Origin: Streptomyces sp. UW30 | GTDB taxonomy: Bacteria > Actinomycetota > Actinomycetes > Streptomycetales > Streptomycetaceae | Reading direction: 5' to 3' | NCBI RefSeq assembly: GCF_008042075.1 | Contig: NZ_RDBN01000053.1 | Location: forward strand, 1,038,481 to 1,071,999 | Length of the DNA stretch: 33,519 nucleotides | Shown: in pieces, positions 14,514 to 23,030 of the stretch | Numbering within the stretch: position 1 is the stretch's first letter | Layout: the number at the start of each line of letters is the position of its first letter | Made by a program: the position numbers and the translations under genes | Notes under the pieces: generated by a model | Told to the model about the DNA's origin: nothing | The model's database searches: none | Seen by the model: only the letters and a program-made list of their open reading frames with translations

Positions 14514-15605
14514 GCGTCCGTGACGTCCATGCCGTCGTCGATCCCGATCCGCTCCACCATCGCCGGGACCGTCCTGGGACCGTCCTGGTGGTGTGCTTGA
14601 GCAGCACGCGTTGTCGCGCGCGCAGCGGGCGTTCGTGCGGATGGCGCGCGTTGTCGCGCGTGCAGCGGGCGTTCGTGCAGATGGCACACGTTGGCCGTGA
14701 TGTGCCGCAGGATCCGTGGAGCGGGGCCCGCGGGCAGTGGGCAGTAGGTCGCCCCGGGAGATGTCGATCTCGTGGGCGAGCCGGACGGCCACCGACTGCG
14801 GCGCCCGCACGCTTTCGGCCTCCTTGCCGAACACGCTGAGGCCGACGACCGTGCTGGGCTCCTCAGACGGTTGCACGACAACGCGGTCCCGGTCCCCGAC
14901 CTTGAGGAGGCCGGAGGCGATTTGCCCGGCCAGCCGGCGCTCCACCACCTGCCGGCGCTGAGGCGGGCGCCGGATCACGTACTGGCCCGGCAGGCGCAGC
15001 GGTTTGCTGATCGGGTTGGCCCGCCCCGCTCCGACCGGCACGCTCTCCAGGTGGGACAGCAGCGTGTCGCCGTCGTACCAGTCCATCCCGGTCGACGGTT
15101 CGGCGGTTCGACCACGTCGTCGCAGGTCAGCGCCGACATCGGGATGGCGATGAAGTCCGCGAGACCCAACTCGCGTGCCCGCTGGGCGAACTCGTCCGCG
15201 ATCGCGGTGAAGCGGACTCCTGCCGGACTCCTGGTAGCCGACGGTGTCCATCTTGTCGACCGCCGACACGACGTGCGGCGGTCGACAACAGTGCGCCGCG
15301 ATCGCGCCGTGTCTCATCGTCTGCGCGACCACGCCGCCCCGGGCGTCGACCAGGATCATCGCCAGGTCGGCTGTGGAGGCACCGGTGACCATGTTGCGGG
15401 TGTACTGCACGTGCCCCGGGGTGTCCGCGAGGATGAAGCGCCGCACGGGCATCGCGAAGTAGCGGTAGGCCACGTCGATGGTGATGCCCTGTTCCCGTTC
15501 CGGACTCAGGCCGTCGGTGAGCAGAGCCAGGTCGGGGCCGTCCTGCCCGCGCCTGCGGGACACCTCCTCGATGGCCGTCGCCTGGTCGGCGAGGACGGAC
15601 GACGA
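14346..15605 (-). pseudogene. Degenerate cysN (sulfate adenylyltransferase GTPase subunit)
   Basis: Pieces of CysN are readable on the minus strand in three frames. They include SVLADQATAIEEVSRRRG and GPDLALLTDGLSPEREQGIT with VDVA-like continuation, FILADTPGHVQYTRNMVTGA (the GTPase DTPGH motif), a degenerate NKMD motif (VDKMD), the DISRGDL segment, and a C-terminal GIRIRTAEPL-like stretch (GGVRIRTAEPLAVDDHLENR). The N-terminal P-loop (GSVDDGKST) is missing because similarity begins at SVLADQ near 15605. A 40-bp tandem duplication at 14607-14686 shifts the frame, and there are further shifts around 15050-15250. Intact CysN works with CysD to make adenosine phosphosulfate. No cysD or cysC is visible nearby. 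The gene is clearly dead. Confidence 0.85.
14607..14686. repeat. 40-bp tandem duplication inside the cysN pseudogene
   Basis: Bases 14607-14646 and 14647-14686 match at all but a few positions (both contain CGCGTTGTCGCGCG or CGCGTTGTCGCGCGT and GCAGCGGGCGTTCGTGC). Forty is not a multiple of three, so the duplication by itself breaks the cysN frame. Confidence 0.85.
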
Positions 15606-15999
15606 GCCGAAAGGAGAACGGCCACCCGGAGAAAGTGACGAGGAACGCGGCTACCACCGCGCCGACCACTCTCAGCAGATTCGGGAATTCCCCAGAACAC
15701 AGCAGCGACGCGGAGCCGGGCCACTCACAACTCGACGCCTCCCTGTGGAACGGACGCCTCATCTCCTTCGGAGCCGAAGCCCAGCCACTCCTGCCTCTCG
15801 GAACCCCCCGCGCACTGCACGAGGGAGGCCCTCCGCCGAGCCACACGGCCTGACCTGCTCCCCCAGCTCCCCCAACACCAGCGCCCGCCCGAGCCCCGAT
15901 CCGGTACCCTGTGGATCGAGCGCTCCGGCGGGTGCTGCGGCGTGCCACGCGGGATCCGCGTGCACCTACGACGTGGCGGCCCACCAGGTCGCTCAGGGC
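15606..15999. other. Gene-poor stretch before tRNA-Arg
   Basis: No convincing gene. Open frames exist on both strands, but their products are Pro/Ser/Arg-rich and resemble nothing I know. One minus-strand stretch near 15625-15690 encodes a hydrophobic LLRVVGAVVAAFLVTFSGW segment that could be a membrane-helix remnant fused upstream of the broken cysN. Confidence 0.4.
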
Positions 16000-16029
16000 T
16001 TGACCAAGAGACCTGGCCGCGACTCATCA
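16000..16029 (+). promoter_or_regulatory. Possible tRNA-Arg promoter
   Basis: TTGACC at 16000-16005 is separated by 18 bases from TCATCA at 16024-16029. This would start transcription about 25 bases before the tRNA. The -35 is good and the -10 is poor. Confidence 0.35.
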
Positions 16030-16061
16030 ACGAGATCCACGCAAGGTTTCACCCAGGCCCC

Positions 16062-16137
16062 GCCTTCGTAGCTCAGGGGATAGAGCACCGCTCTCCTAAA
16101 GCGGGTGTCGCAGGTTCGAATCCTGCCGGGGGCACCA
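16062..16137 (+). tRNA. tRNA-Arg (anticodon CCT)
   Basis: A full cloverleaf is visible. The acceptor stem GCCTTCG pairs with CGGGGGC using two G-T wobbles. The anticodon stem CCGCT/AGCGG encloses the loop CTCCTAA with anticodon CCT, which reads AGG. The T-arm contains GGTTCGAATCC. CCA is encoded at 16135-16137. A strong terminator follows at once. The 3' half is repeated at 29652, marking the tRNA as an integration site. Confidence 0.95.
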
Positions 16138-16178
16138 GCCAAAAGGCCCCGGACCGATCATGGTCCGGGGCCTTTGAC
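16093..16178. other. attL: tRNA 3' half plus terminator, repeated at 29652
   Basis: These 86 bases, from the anticodon loop through the tRNA terminator, match 29652-29736 with three substitutions and one missing G in the second copy. Tyrosine recombinases of actinomycete elements commonly integrate into tRNA 3' ends and duplicate them. The identity block is long because the terminator is included. Confidence 0.88.
16142..16175. terminator. Terminator of tRNA-Arg
   Basis: A perfect 14-bp stem (AAAGGCCCCGGACC with GGTCCGGGGCCTTT) and six-base loop follows the tRNA by four bases and ends in TTT. The duplicated copy near 29699-29733 carries one mismatch in the stem. Confidence 0.88.
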
Positions 16179-16365
16179 GGCAGCGATTGACGGCAATCCT
16201 CCGAAGCCTGCGATCTTCACGCTGGCTCTCTGGCTCCCGACACGTGGCTCTGCAAGCCGCTGCCACAACTTCCTGACAGTCACCAGACGTCGTCGGCCGC
16301 GTGAAGGCTGTTCGCCGGGGTTCAACCGGGAGAAGTCGTACCACGGCGAACAGGTGATTGCTGGG

Positions 16366-16995
16366 TCACTCCCCCAGGGCCGCCGCTCTCATTCGCAGAA
16401 GATCATCCGCAGGAAGATTCAGAGCATGCGCCAATGCGGCGACGGTGCGTGCAGACGGCACGCTACGTCCATTGAGCGCTTCCGAAATCGTGGTGCGTCC
16501 TAGTCGCGCCCTGATCGCAAGCCCGGACAGCGAGATATCTCGCATCGCCACACCCGTTTGCAGGCGCTGCGTGAGCTCCCGGAGCGCTTCCTGGTCATGC
16601 TCCTTACGATCAGGCTCACGACGGGGCAGGGAAGTGCCGCCGCTGCGGCGTGCCGGCACGGCGGCAGCCGGACGCAGGTTGATGAGCTGTTCCTCAACTC
16701 GATCGCGAACCTTGAGCCACTCAGCAATCGCGTTCTGTCCGCGAGGATCCCAGGCCGTAACAATGGCGCACAGTGTGTAAGGAGAGGGCAACCGACTGCC
16801 ATTGAGAGCGGCGTAGATAGCCGACCTGGTAGTCGGCCAAGGCTTCTTCTCCTCAGCCACCTTGTCGATGCTGATCTCGCTGGCTGCGTCGCTGCTTCCG
16901 GCACGCGCGATGGCGCCTGCTTGGAGATCACGGAGCTGTCGAGCGAACACACCCAGGGGATGAGTTGGGTCGACTGCTCGTCGTCTGTTTGGCAT
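16366..16995 (-). CDS. Two-HTH (XRE-like) regulator of the integrated element
   Basis: The ATG at 16995 has a strong GGGAGGGG upstream and gives 209 residues beginning MPNRRRAVDPTHPLGVFARQL. A longer frame to 17256 has no such support. Two XRE-like regions are visible: one near residues 40-70 (KPWPTTRSAIYAALNGSRLPSPYT) and one near 155-200 (ISLSGLAIRARLGRTTISEALNGRSVPSARTVAALAHAL). The pattern of small HTH followed by GRxxPS fits proteins found in actinobacterial mobile elements and prophages. It is divergent from a 51-residue reading frame and lies between the tRNA attachment site and int. A role in controlling element maintenance or excision is inferred, not shown. Confidence 0.72.
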   Translation of the reverse strand: MPNRRRAVDPTHPLGVFARQLRDLQAGAIARAGSSDAASEISIDKVAEEKKPWPTTRSAIYAALNGSRLPSPYTLCAIVTAWDPRGQNAIAEWLKVRDRVEEQLINLRPAAAVPARRSGGTSLPRREPDRKEHDQEALRELTQRLQTGVAMRDISLSGLAIRARLGRTTISEALNGRSVPSARTVAALAHALNLPADDLLRMRAAALGE

Positions 16996-17189
16996 CCCCG
17001 CCCCTCCCAGTACTGTCCGGGGAAGTCCTGCTAAGTACCGTGTTACCCGCGTCAAGTCCCTTGTGATACCTGATGGTCCGAGATTCTGAGGCTCAGTCGC
17101 GCCCTCGTGTTGCGATAAGAGCGGCCCGCCGGACGGCGTCCAACCACGCCGGCGAGCCGCAACGGATCCGCACCTATCAAGGGAGACCC

Positions 17190-17345
17190 ATGAGCAACCG
17201 TACGCGTGAACGGAAACCAGTGCAGCCCGCCGAGCCCGACTCAAAGACGTCCGCACAACTGGTGGCGGCAGCGATTCGTGGAGCAGCCTCCGGCGCCTTC
17301 CGCTCGGTGACTGACTGGGTAATCCGCGTGTTCACCACGCACTGA
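17190..17345 (+). CDS. Small hypothetical protein, 51 residues
   Basis: ATG at 17190 follows AAGGGAGA by three bases. The product has a basic, polar start (MSNRTRERKPVQPAEPDSKT) and an amphipathic C-terminal half (AQLVAAAIRGAASGAFRSVTDWVIRVF). I do not recognise it. It is divergent from the two-HTH regulator with about 190 bases between them, which is the place for a small element-encoded accessory or control protein. The strong ribosome binding site supports it more than the sequence does. Confidence 0.5.
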   Translation: MSNRTRERKPVQPAEPDSKTSAQLVAAAIRGAASGAFRSVTDWVIRVFTTH

Positions 17346-17422
17346 CGCATGTGCCCGCTCTCCCCGGCCGCCCGAGCGGACAGCCGGGGAGTGCGCGGCT
17401 CCGCCCATGAGCCGGACAGCTC

Positions 17423-18558
17423 CTATGCGGCAGGAAGTCGACGCTTGAGCAGGCGGTCCATGTGGCTGATCGCTTCCCGCTGCGTGTCGTGTACGACATG
17501 CGTGTACACGTCCATCGTGATGCTGATCTGACTGTGGCCGAGGATCTCCATGATGACTCGCGGCGCAACTCCGGCTGCTGTCAGCAGCGTGGCACAACCG
17601 TGGCGGGCATCGTGCAGTCGAACTACTCGCAGCCCAGCGTCAGCGGCCATCCGCGTGAACGAGCGGTAGACGTTCCGGGGCTCCACCGGCCGGCCGTTGC
17701 GCGTGGCGAAGACGTAGCCCTTCTCTGACCATGCGACGCCTGTGCGCGCGAACGCTTCCCGCTGCCGCAGTCGGTGCCAGCGCAGCGGCGCGATGCAGGC
17801 ATGGGGACGACACGCTGCCGGCGACTCTTGGGGTCGTCGTCGTAGAGCGTGCCGCGCCGGCGCTGAGTCTGCTGGCGTACATGCACCCGGTTATCGAGGT
17901 CCACATCCGACCAGCGCAGCCCCACCAGTTCACCGCGCCGCAGGCCCATGGCGATGGCCAGGACGAACGCGGCGTACAGCGGGTCTCGTCGTGCGGCCTC
18001 CAAAAACGTCAGCGTCTCCTCCAGGGACCACGGGCTGATCTCGCGCTGCTTCACCCGGGGCGGTTCCACGAGCGAGACGACGTTGCGCGTGATGAGTTCC
18101 TCGCGTACGGCCGCCGTGAGCGCGGTACGGAGCACGCGGTGCGCTTCCTTCGCGGTCGCAGCCGTCGTTGTGCTCTGCATGCGGGTGGTGAAGCGGCGCA
18201 CGTCGGCGACGCTGAGCGACTCCAGCCGCTTGGTGCCCAGCAGAGGGACCAGGTAGCGGCGCACGTGCATCTCGTACTTGTCGTAGGTGCTCAGCTTGCG
18301 GCGCGGCTCGACATAGTGGGCCAACCAGTACGGCAGCCACTCAGAAAGCTTGGCGGAACGTGTGGGCGTCGGGATGCCCTGCCGGGCACGGCGCACCAGT
18401 TCCTGACGCTTCTCGTCGCACTCTTCCCATGTGTTGCCGTACACCGTCTTGCGGGCGCGGGTGCCGTCCGGCTGGGGAACGTACACGCGACCCTCATAAC
18501 GGCCGTCCTTTCGCTGCCAGATGCTTCCGGCACCGTTCGGGTTTCGCTTACGCGCCAT
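17423..18558 (-). pseudogene. int: Tyrosine recombinase integrase (int), frameshifted
   Basis: The first frame (ATG 18558) covers an N-terminal arm-binding and core-binding region (NPNGAGSIWQRKDGRYEGRV, LSEWLPYWLAHYV) and the first catalytic Arg (MGLRRGELVGLRWSDVDL). At VVPMPA, near 17797-17802, the frame is lost. The correct continuation, CIAPLRWHRLRQREAFARTG, is in another frame and runs to the TAG at 17423 with RLHDARHGCATLL and LGHSQISITMDVYTHV, which hold the HxxR box, the second His and the Tyr nucleophile. One missing base explains the break. Rejoined, the protein is about 378 residues, normal for AICE integrases. It overlaps xis by one base. As written it cannot make a full-length enzyme. 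Confidence 0.88.
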
Positions 18559-18755
18559 CAGGCGGCCTCCTCAAGACGGTTCTTCATGTACGTGGCGACC
18601 GCGTCTGCCGGGACGCGGCGCAAACGCCCTTCGGTGAAGCTCGGGAGCCGCTTGGACCGGATGAGGTCGTAGACCTTGAAACGGCTCATACGGAGCGCGC
18701 TCATCACCTCAGGCACAGTCAGGGCTTGGTGACTCGTGGGTAGGGGGGAGCTCAT
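18558..18755 (-). CDS. xis: Excisionase/HTH DNA-binding protein (Xis)
   Basis: A 65-residue MerR-like HTH protein (LTVPEVMSALRMSRFKVYDLIRSKRLPSFTEGRLRRVPADAVATYM) typical of excisionases encoded next to integrases in actinomycete elements. GAGGAG precedes the ATG at 18755, and its stop overlaps the int start, so the two are cotranscribed. Xis bends the attachment site and directs the integrase towards excision. The frame is intact although int is not. Confidence 0.87.
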   Translation of the reverse strand: MSSPLPTSHQALTVPEVMSALRMSRFKVYDLIRSKRLPSFTEGRLRRVPADAVATYMKNRLEEAA

Positions 18756-18835
18756 GCGGTGACTCCTCAGGGGCGGCCTACGAATGGTCGATTCAGGGCT
18801 CTCAGGAGCCCGCGTCTGTCCGAGGCTGGGATTTC

Positions 18836-19040
18836 TGCGTCACAGCGTCACGTGCGTCACTCAGGCTTCTGACCTGCGGGTTTGCGTGACGCAGGGCGCT
18901 CGGGGTGCGTCACGGGTGACGCAGGCTGTCCGTCACGCGTGACGTGGTGACGCAGGCGTGACGCAGAATTCGCCGTCTGCGTCACGCCCGTCTGCGCAGG
19001 TCACGGGGCGGTTTTCATGATCGTGTGACGCTGTGACGCA
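18836..19040. repeat. Iteron cluster: nine exact TGACGCA/TGCGTCA heptamers, candidate replication origin
   Basis: Exact heptamers start at 18836, 18853, 18887, 18906, 18917, 18948, 18959, 18978 and 19034; five are TGACGCA and four TGCGTCA. Degenerate relatives such as GTGACGT and CGTCACG lie between them. The cluster is followed by an AT-rich stretch (TTCCCTACTTAGGAAAAAAG at 19045-19064). It lies in the 450-base gap between xis and the helicase/Prim-Pol genes and contains no gene. Dense heptamers in both orientations next to replication genes suggest a replicator or a binding site for the element's initiator; a transcription control region is the alternative. Confidence 0.75.
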
Positions 19041-19158
19041 GAGCTTCCCTACTTAGGAAAAAAGAGGGGGGTTCTGTTGGTGGTGTGGTGCGGCTCATGG
19101 CGTGAAGAGGGAGCCGCTGCGCGGCACGTTCAGCGCAGGGCGGCGCCGCCGCCGAACA

Positions 19159-19198
19159 GCAAGAGGAGCACCCGCGTGGCAGGGGGTGCTCCTCTTGC
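19159..19198 (-). terminator. Terminator of the element's replication operon
   Basis: A perfect 15-bp stem (19159-19173 with 19184-19198) and ten-base loop lies eight bases past the stop codon of the helicase gene on the minus strand. It ends the Prim-Pol/helicase transcript before the iteron region. Confidence 0.85.
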
Positions 19199-19206
19199 TC
19201 GTGCGG

Positions 19207-20687
19207 TCAGGAGCCAGCGAAGCGCTGCTGTTCGTGCGCGGATGCGGCCGGCTGGCGGGTCATGACGGTGTAGCGGCCCTCTCGGGTGCGGCCGAAGTCG
19301 ATGAGGACGCCACGGGCCGCCAGGGTCGGCTGAAGCCGCTTGAGCCGGTCAGAGAGCACTTTGCCGGTAGTCGGCCAGCCTTTGGGCAGCGGCCGCAAGT
19401 CGTCCCCGGCGTAGACGCCGCTGAGGCAGTGCAGCCACTGCGTGGACGTCATCTGCTGCTCGGCTCCCGCATTCATGTCGGCTGCGTGCTGCAACACGGT
19501 CTGTGCCAGAAGGTCGCCCTCAATGACGTCGTCATTCAGGTCGTCCAGGCTGGCCCGGTACGCGGCCAGTGCCCCGAGGCCAGTTGCCGCATCGAGCTGC
19601 GCACACAGGTGCGCGAAGTCCGCCATGCGCAGGTCGGTCGGTGTCTCCGCCTGAGCCGCGCGCACCTTCACGGTCAGGTCCAGCAGGGAACCGAGAACAA
19701 CCGGCAGGATCTCCGCGTACTCCGCCCACAGTTCCGCCTCGGTGCGCCGCACCCGGGGCCTGACGAGTCGGAGCGGGAGGAGGCGTTCGGCGAGGTCGGG
19801 GCGGATGACGCCGACGTCGATACCGGTCAGGAGCATGGGGCGCCGGTAGCGGGAACGGACGACATCCCCGTCGGTGAACAGCGCCCGCTTGATGCTCTCG
19901 GCGCCGGTCACGATGCAGCACATCAGGTCGGACAGGTCCGGGGACAGGTGAGAGAGGTTGTCCAGGGCGGTCACCCACCCGGCAGCGACGGCCGTGATCA
20001 TGTTCTCCTCGTCCTTCGGCGCCCGCCGCAGATCACCACTCATCCCTTCGATGATCCGCACCAGCATCCGGCCGCCAGTGGACTTGCCCGCCCCTTGGGG
20101 ACCGGTGAGGAACGGGGCCGGCACGGGCACGGACGGCTCCAAGCAGCCGACCAGCCACGCGATAGCTAGACACTCCGTCTCAGCGCCGGCGAAGTTGCAG
20201 AGCCGCAGCAGGAGATCGATGCCTTTGCCGTCGGTGTCCTTGGCGGGCAAGGGGAGTTCGCCGGTGAGCTGGGTGCGCCGCCAGCACACCTCGCGCGGGT
20301 CGGGGGTGCGGATGTCCCAGCCTGTGGGGTGGATGCGGACGGACTTTCCGTCGTCACGGCCCAGGTCGAGCCAGGCCGCACCGTCGAACCCGGGCGCCAC
20401 GCGGATGTGGGTGGGCTGTACGTCCTCGGTGAGTGCGAGTGCTTCGATCAGGTCCAACGCCTCCTTCAGAGCCGTCCCGTTGAACACACCGAGTCCGTCC
20501 CTGAAAGGCCGACCATGAGTTCCTGCCGGTGGCTGCCCGTGGTGCCCTGGGAGCGGATCGGGCGGGCGACGGGGTGGCCGTTGCGCTGCGCGTACACGGT
20601 CCCGTCGACGGTGCGGAAGTAGCGGAAATGCGCCTGCGCGTAGTCAGTGATGACCTGCCGCGCAGGGTTCTTTTCGTCCTCGGACAT
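19207..20687 (-). pseudogene. D5-like replicative ATPase/helicase of the element, frameshifted
   Basis: The start MSEDEKNPARQVITDYAQ lies at 20687, two bases after the Prim-Pol stop. After about 61 residues (RQELMVGL) the frame is lost at the AAA run 20504-20506. Adding one base restores LFRDGLGVFNGTALKEA and a long open frame to 19207. The main part has Walker A (FLTGPQGAGKST, about residue 196 of the rejoined protein), a probable Walker B (VTALDNLSHL) and a C-terminal winged-helix-like end. Such ATPases accompany Prim-Pol replicases in phages and AICEs and unwind DNA for replication. Rejoined length is about 493 residues. A downstream start at GTG 20487 could still make the ATPase core. Confidence 0.75.
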
Positions 20688-20689
20688 GC

Positions 20690-21566
20690 CTACATCCCCA
20701 GGGCGGTGAGGGCGTTCGTCCACGCGTCGGTGCAGTGCCTCGGCGTTTCGCCCTTGGCCTGCGCGGCGGTGAACAGTCGCGCGACATGTGCGTCGGTGAG
20801 GCAGCCGCACCGGCCGTGCGTCGACAGCACCACGAGGAACGTGCGGTACACGGTGGCGTGGATGCCGCTGCGGGCCTCGGTGATGCGCTGCTCCGCCATG
20901 GCGATGCCACGCTCCAGGTAGACGGGCGTGCGGTGTCGGCACTCCCCGGCTCCGGTCGGTGCGGACACCGTGATGGCATGCTGTGCCGGCCGGAGCGTCG
21001 AAGGCTCCTTCACAGCCAGTGCGCGGACGGCGTCCGGGAGCTCCGTCATGGTGCCGACGCCGGGACCGAGCCAACGGGCGTAGGCCATCGTGGACTTGAT
21101 GTCGACGCCGTCACGGACGGCGTTCACCGAGCGCATGGCGCCTTGGTAGATCCAGTGTTCGCCGCGCGTGGTGGCCACGATCCGGGTGGCGGGCAGGGTC
21201 TCGCGGGCCCATGCGACGGCCGCCGCGTTGTCGAGGTCGACCACGGTCAGTGCGGCGCCCCCGGGGTGGTAGGCGACGGCCGCGCTCTGCCTCCATGCCG
21301 GTGCCCATGCGGGTGAGGTGAGGACGCTCGGATCGGTGGTGGCGGCGGCCCACGCGTGGCAGGGGGCGGGGCAGTGGCAAGGGCCCGCGGTCTTCATGTT
21401 CGGCCGCCCGCCGCAGGCGCCGTCCGCGCATGCGCGGCAGTTCCCGAAGGGGACTTTTGCCGTGTCGGAGGGGTAGCGGTGGCACGCCGGCCGCCGCGAG
21501 TTCGAGGGCGATGCGAAGGTGCGTGCGGGCCGTTGGGCCCTCGCCGACACCGTGCAGGTGAGGCAT
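20690..21566 (-). pseudogene. Bifunctional DNA primase/polymerase (Prim-Pol), frameshifted
   Basis: ATG at 21566 starts MPHLHGVGEGPTARTHLRIA, leading to AAAGVPPLPLRHGK. One extra base in the four-A run (21455-21458 on the plus strand as TTTT) then shifts the frame. The continuation VPFGNCRACADGACGG and the Cys-rich PNMKTAGPCHCPAPCHAW is in the next frame, followed by the catalytic VVDLDN and GVDIKSTMAYARWLGPG. This is the archaeo-eukaryotic primase-type Prim-Pol domain (PF09250) used by many AICEs to replicate their circular form. Rejoined length is about 291 residues. The helicase gene follows two bases later. Re-pairing of tRNA-Lys from AAA to AAA could give low-level +1 frameshifting, but mutation or a homopolymer sequencing error is more likely. 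Confidence 0.8.
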
Positions 21567-21647
21567 GCTGGAGGTCTCCTGCTCTCTTGGAGGGACTGAA
21601 GAGCCGGGGCGGGCGCGGGCTTGTGGTGAGACGGCGCCCGCCTCGGG
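21564..21647. repeat. 84-bp direct repeat, copy 1
   Basis: Matches 23031-23114 over 84 bases with a few differences clustered around GGGACTGAAGAGCC. It holds the Prim-Pol start codon and ribosome binding region. With copy 2 it brackets the pentapeptide-repeat gene. Confidence 0.88.
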
Positions 21648-21790
21648 CGTTGTTTCAGGTCGGTCAGAGACTGTGTTGAGGCCGCCTCGCCGCGGGATTG
21701 GCAAAGACCGACCTGGGGCTCACTCGCCTGCCATCCTGAGAACGGGAGAGGGCGAGAGAATCAGCGATTCCTGAGGGAGCAGTCAGTAGC

Positions 21791-22774
21791 GTGAGTCGAC
21801 GCACGATCTGGATCGCAGCGCTGACGGCGTCTGGTCTGCTCGCAATCCTCGTAAGCGCGGTCATCCTGGTGCCCCGCCTGCTCTACCCGCCCCTGAGTGC
21901 AGCGGATCTACGTGGCCTCTCCAGTGCGCAGGCACGCATCGAGCTGCAGCAAGCCCAATCTCGACTCGCCAACGACGCTCGATCGGCGATGCTTCAAAGC
22001 TGCGTCGGTCTGCTGGTGGTCATCGGCGCCGCAGCAACTTGGCGGCAAGTCCACGTCAGTCGAGAGAGCCAGATCACCGAGCGCTTCACTCGGGCCGTGG
22101 ACCAAATCGGCAGTAGAGACATCAACGTCCGCATCGGCGGGATCTACGCACTCGAACGTATTGCCAAGAACTCCCATGCTGACCGTGATCCGATTCAGTT
22201 CCTTCTAGGCGCCTTCGTTCGCGGCAGACTCACGTGGCTCGTAGGCTTTGCCGGCGGACCAGAACACCCCACGGCTTCAGTCGATGGACAACTGCCGGTG
22301 ATGAACGTCCGCGCCCCCGATGTGCAGGCCACCATGTGGGTCTTGGAGCGCCGCACCAGGACGCCCAATGATCCTGAGCTCTACCTGTCGCGAGTAGATC
22401 TGCGCGGCATCGTGCTCCGTAAGGCCCGATTGAGCCGGACCCTGTTTCGCCACTCCAACCTCGCTCGGGCTGTATTGGCTGGTGCTCAACTCGATCGCTG
22501 TGACTTCACAGATGCCGACCTTCGACGAACTTGCCTCGATGGTGCGAATCTCAAGGGCTCGAACCTCAGCGGCGCATATCTACAAGGGGCTAGTCTGCGC
22601 GGAGCTGACTTCCGCGGCGCGGATTTGCGCGGCACCGATCTCAGCGACACGGTGCTTGACGAGCGTCGGCTGACTGGCGCCCAGGCAGATGCGACCACAG
22701 TTTGGCCCACCGGACTCAGCGCGGAGTTGCGTCGTCGTGAACTCGGCATTATCGAAGACGGCCGAAGCACGTGA
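21791..22774 (+). CDS. Membrane-anchored pentapeptide-repeat protein
   Basis: GTG at 21791 follows GGGAG by about ten bases. The 327-residue protein has two N-terminal membrane helices (residues about 6-28, IWIAALTASGLLAILVSAVI; and about 68-85, MLQSCVGLLVVIGAAATW), a conserved cytoplasmic stretch (ITERFTRAVDQIGSRDINVRIGG then YALERIAKNS), and from about residue 200 a run of A(D/N)LxX pentapeptides (LDGANLKGSNLSGAYLQGAS), which form a right-handed quadrilateral helix. Proteins of this layout are widespread in actinomycetes and cyanobacteria; their function is unknown. It lies on the opposite strand to the element's replication genes, between two 84-bp direct repeats, and its codons are less GC3-rich than chromosomal genes, which suggests acquired cargo. 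Confidence 0.82.
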   Translation: MSRRTIWIAALTASGLLAILVSAVILVPRLLYPPLSAADLRGLSSAQARIELQQAQSRLANDARSAMLQSCVGLLVVIGAAATWRQVHVSRESQITERFTRAVDQIGSRDINVRIGGIYALERIAKNSHADRDPIQFLLGAFVRGRLTWLVGFAGGPEHPTASVDGQLPVMNVRAPDVQATMWVLERRTRTPNDPELYLSRVDLRGIVLRKARLSRTLFRHSNLARAVLAGAQLDRCDFTDADLRRTCLDGANLKGSNLSGAYLQGASLRGADFRGADLRGTDLSDTVLDERRLTGAQADATTVWPTGLSAELRRRELGIIEDGRST

Positions 22775-22799
22775 TGCGAGGACTCTTCATCTGTCCTCC

Positions 22800-23030
22800 G
22801 GCACGACGGGGGAGCTCCGGCAGGACTGCACTCCGGAGTGCAAGCGGGTCGAAACCAGAACGTTCAGCACAGCAACGAGGGGCTGTGCGAGCTGTTCGGC
22901 GTAGGCGTGATCTCAGGAACTCCCGCGTTGCGAAGGGCAGCAGGATCGGGCAGGAGACACGGACGGAGGCCGCACAGCCCCATCTGGCTGGCATAGAGCG
23001 GACGGCCTTCGCCGAATGCACCACGTGGGT
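22800..23030 (-). pseudogene. Decayed second copy of the element membrane-protein gene
   Basis: On the minus strand, short blocks in two frames repeat the tail of the 23120-23899 gene: AYAEQLAQPLV (near 22886-22912) and GFDPLALRSAVLPELPRR (near 22800-22860), against AYAEQLAQALV and GFDPTALEAAGLPRLP in the longer copy. At the DNA level GAGCTGTTCGGCGTAGGC is shared. Nothing long remains. Upstream lies an ATG (23033) that begins a short non-conserved frame. Confidence 0.6.

Noticed and set aside
14423..15638. Plus-strand genes opposite the cysN pseudogene
   Set aside because: Antisense of recognisable CysN fragments; no family similarity of their own.
16096..16344. Minus-strand frame with PRQDSNLRHPL over the tRNA
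   Set aside because: This peptide arises from antisense translation of tRNA 3' ends and is a known annotation artefact; the same appears at 29693.
18836..19040. CRISPR array in the repeat cluster
   Set aside because: Repeats are seven bases long, in both orientations and irregularly spaced; no cas genes.
21455..21458. Programmed frameshift as the main explanation for Prim-Pol
   Set aside because: Possible slip codons exist, but several other frameshifts in the same element make decay or sequence error more likely.
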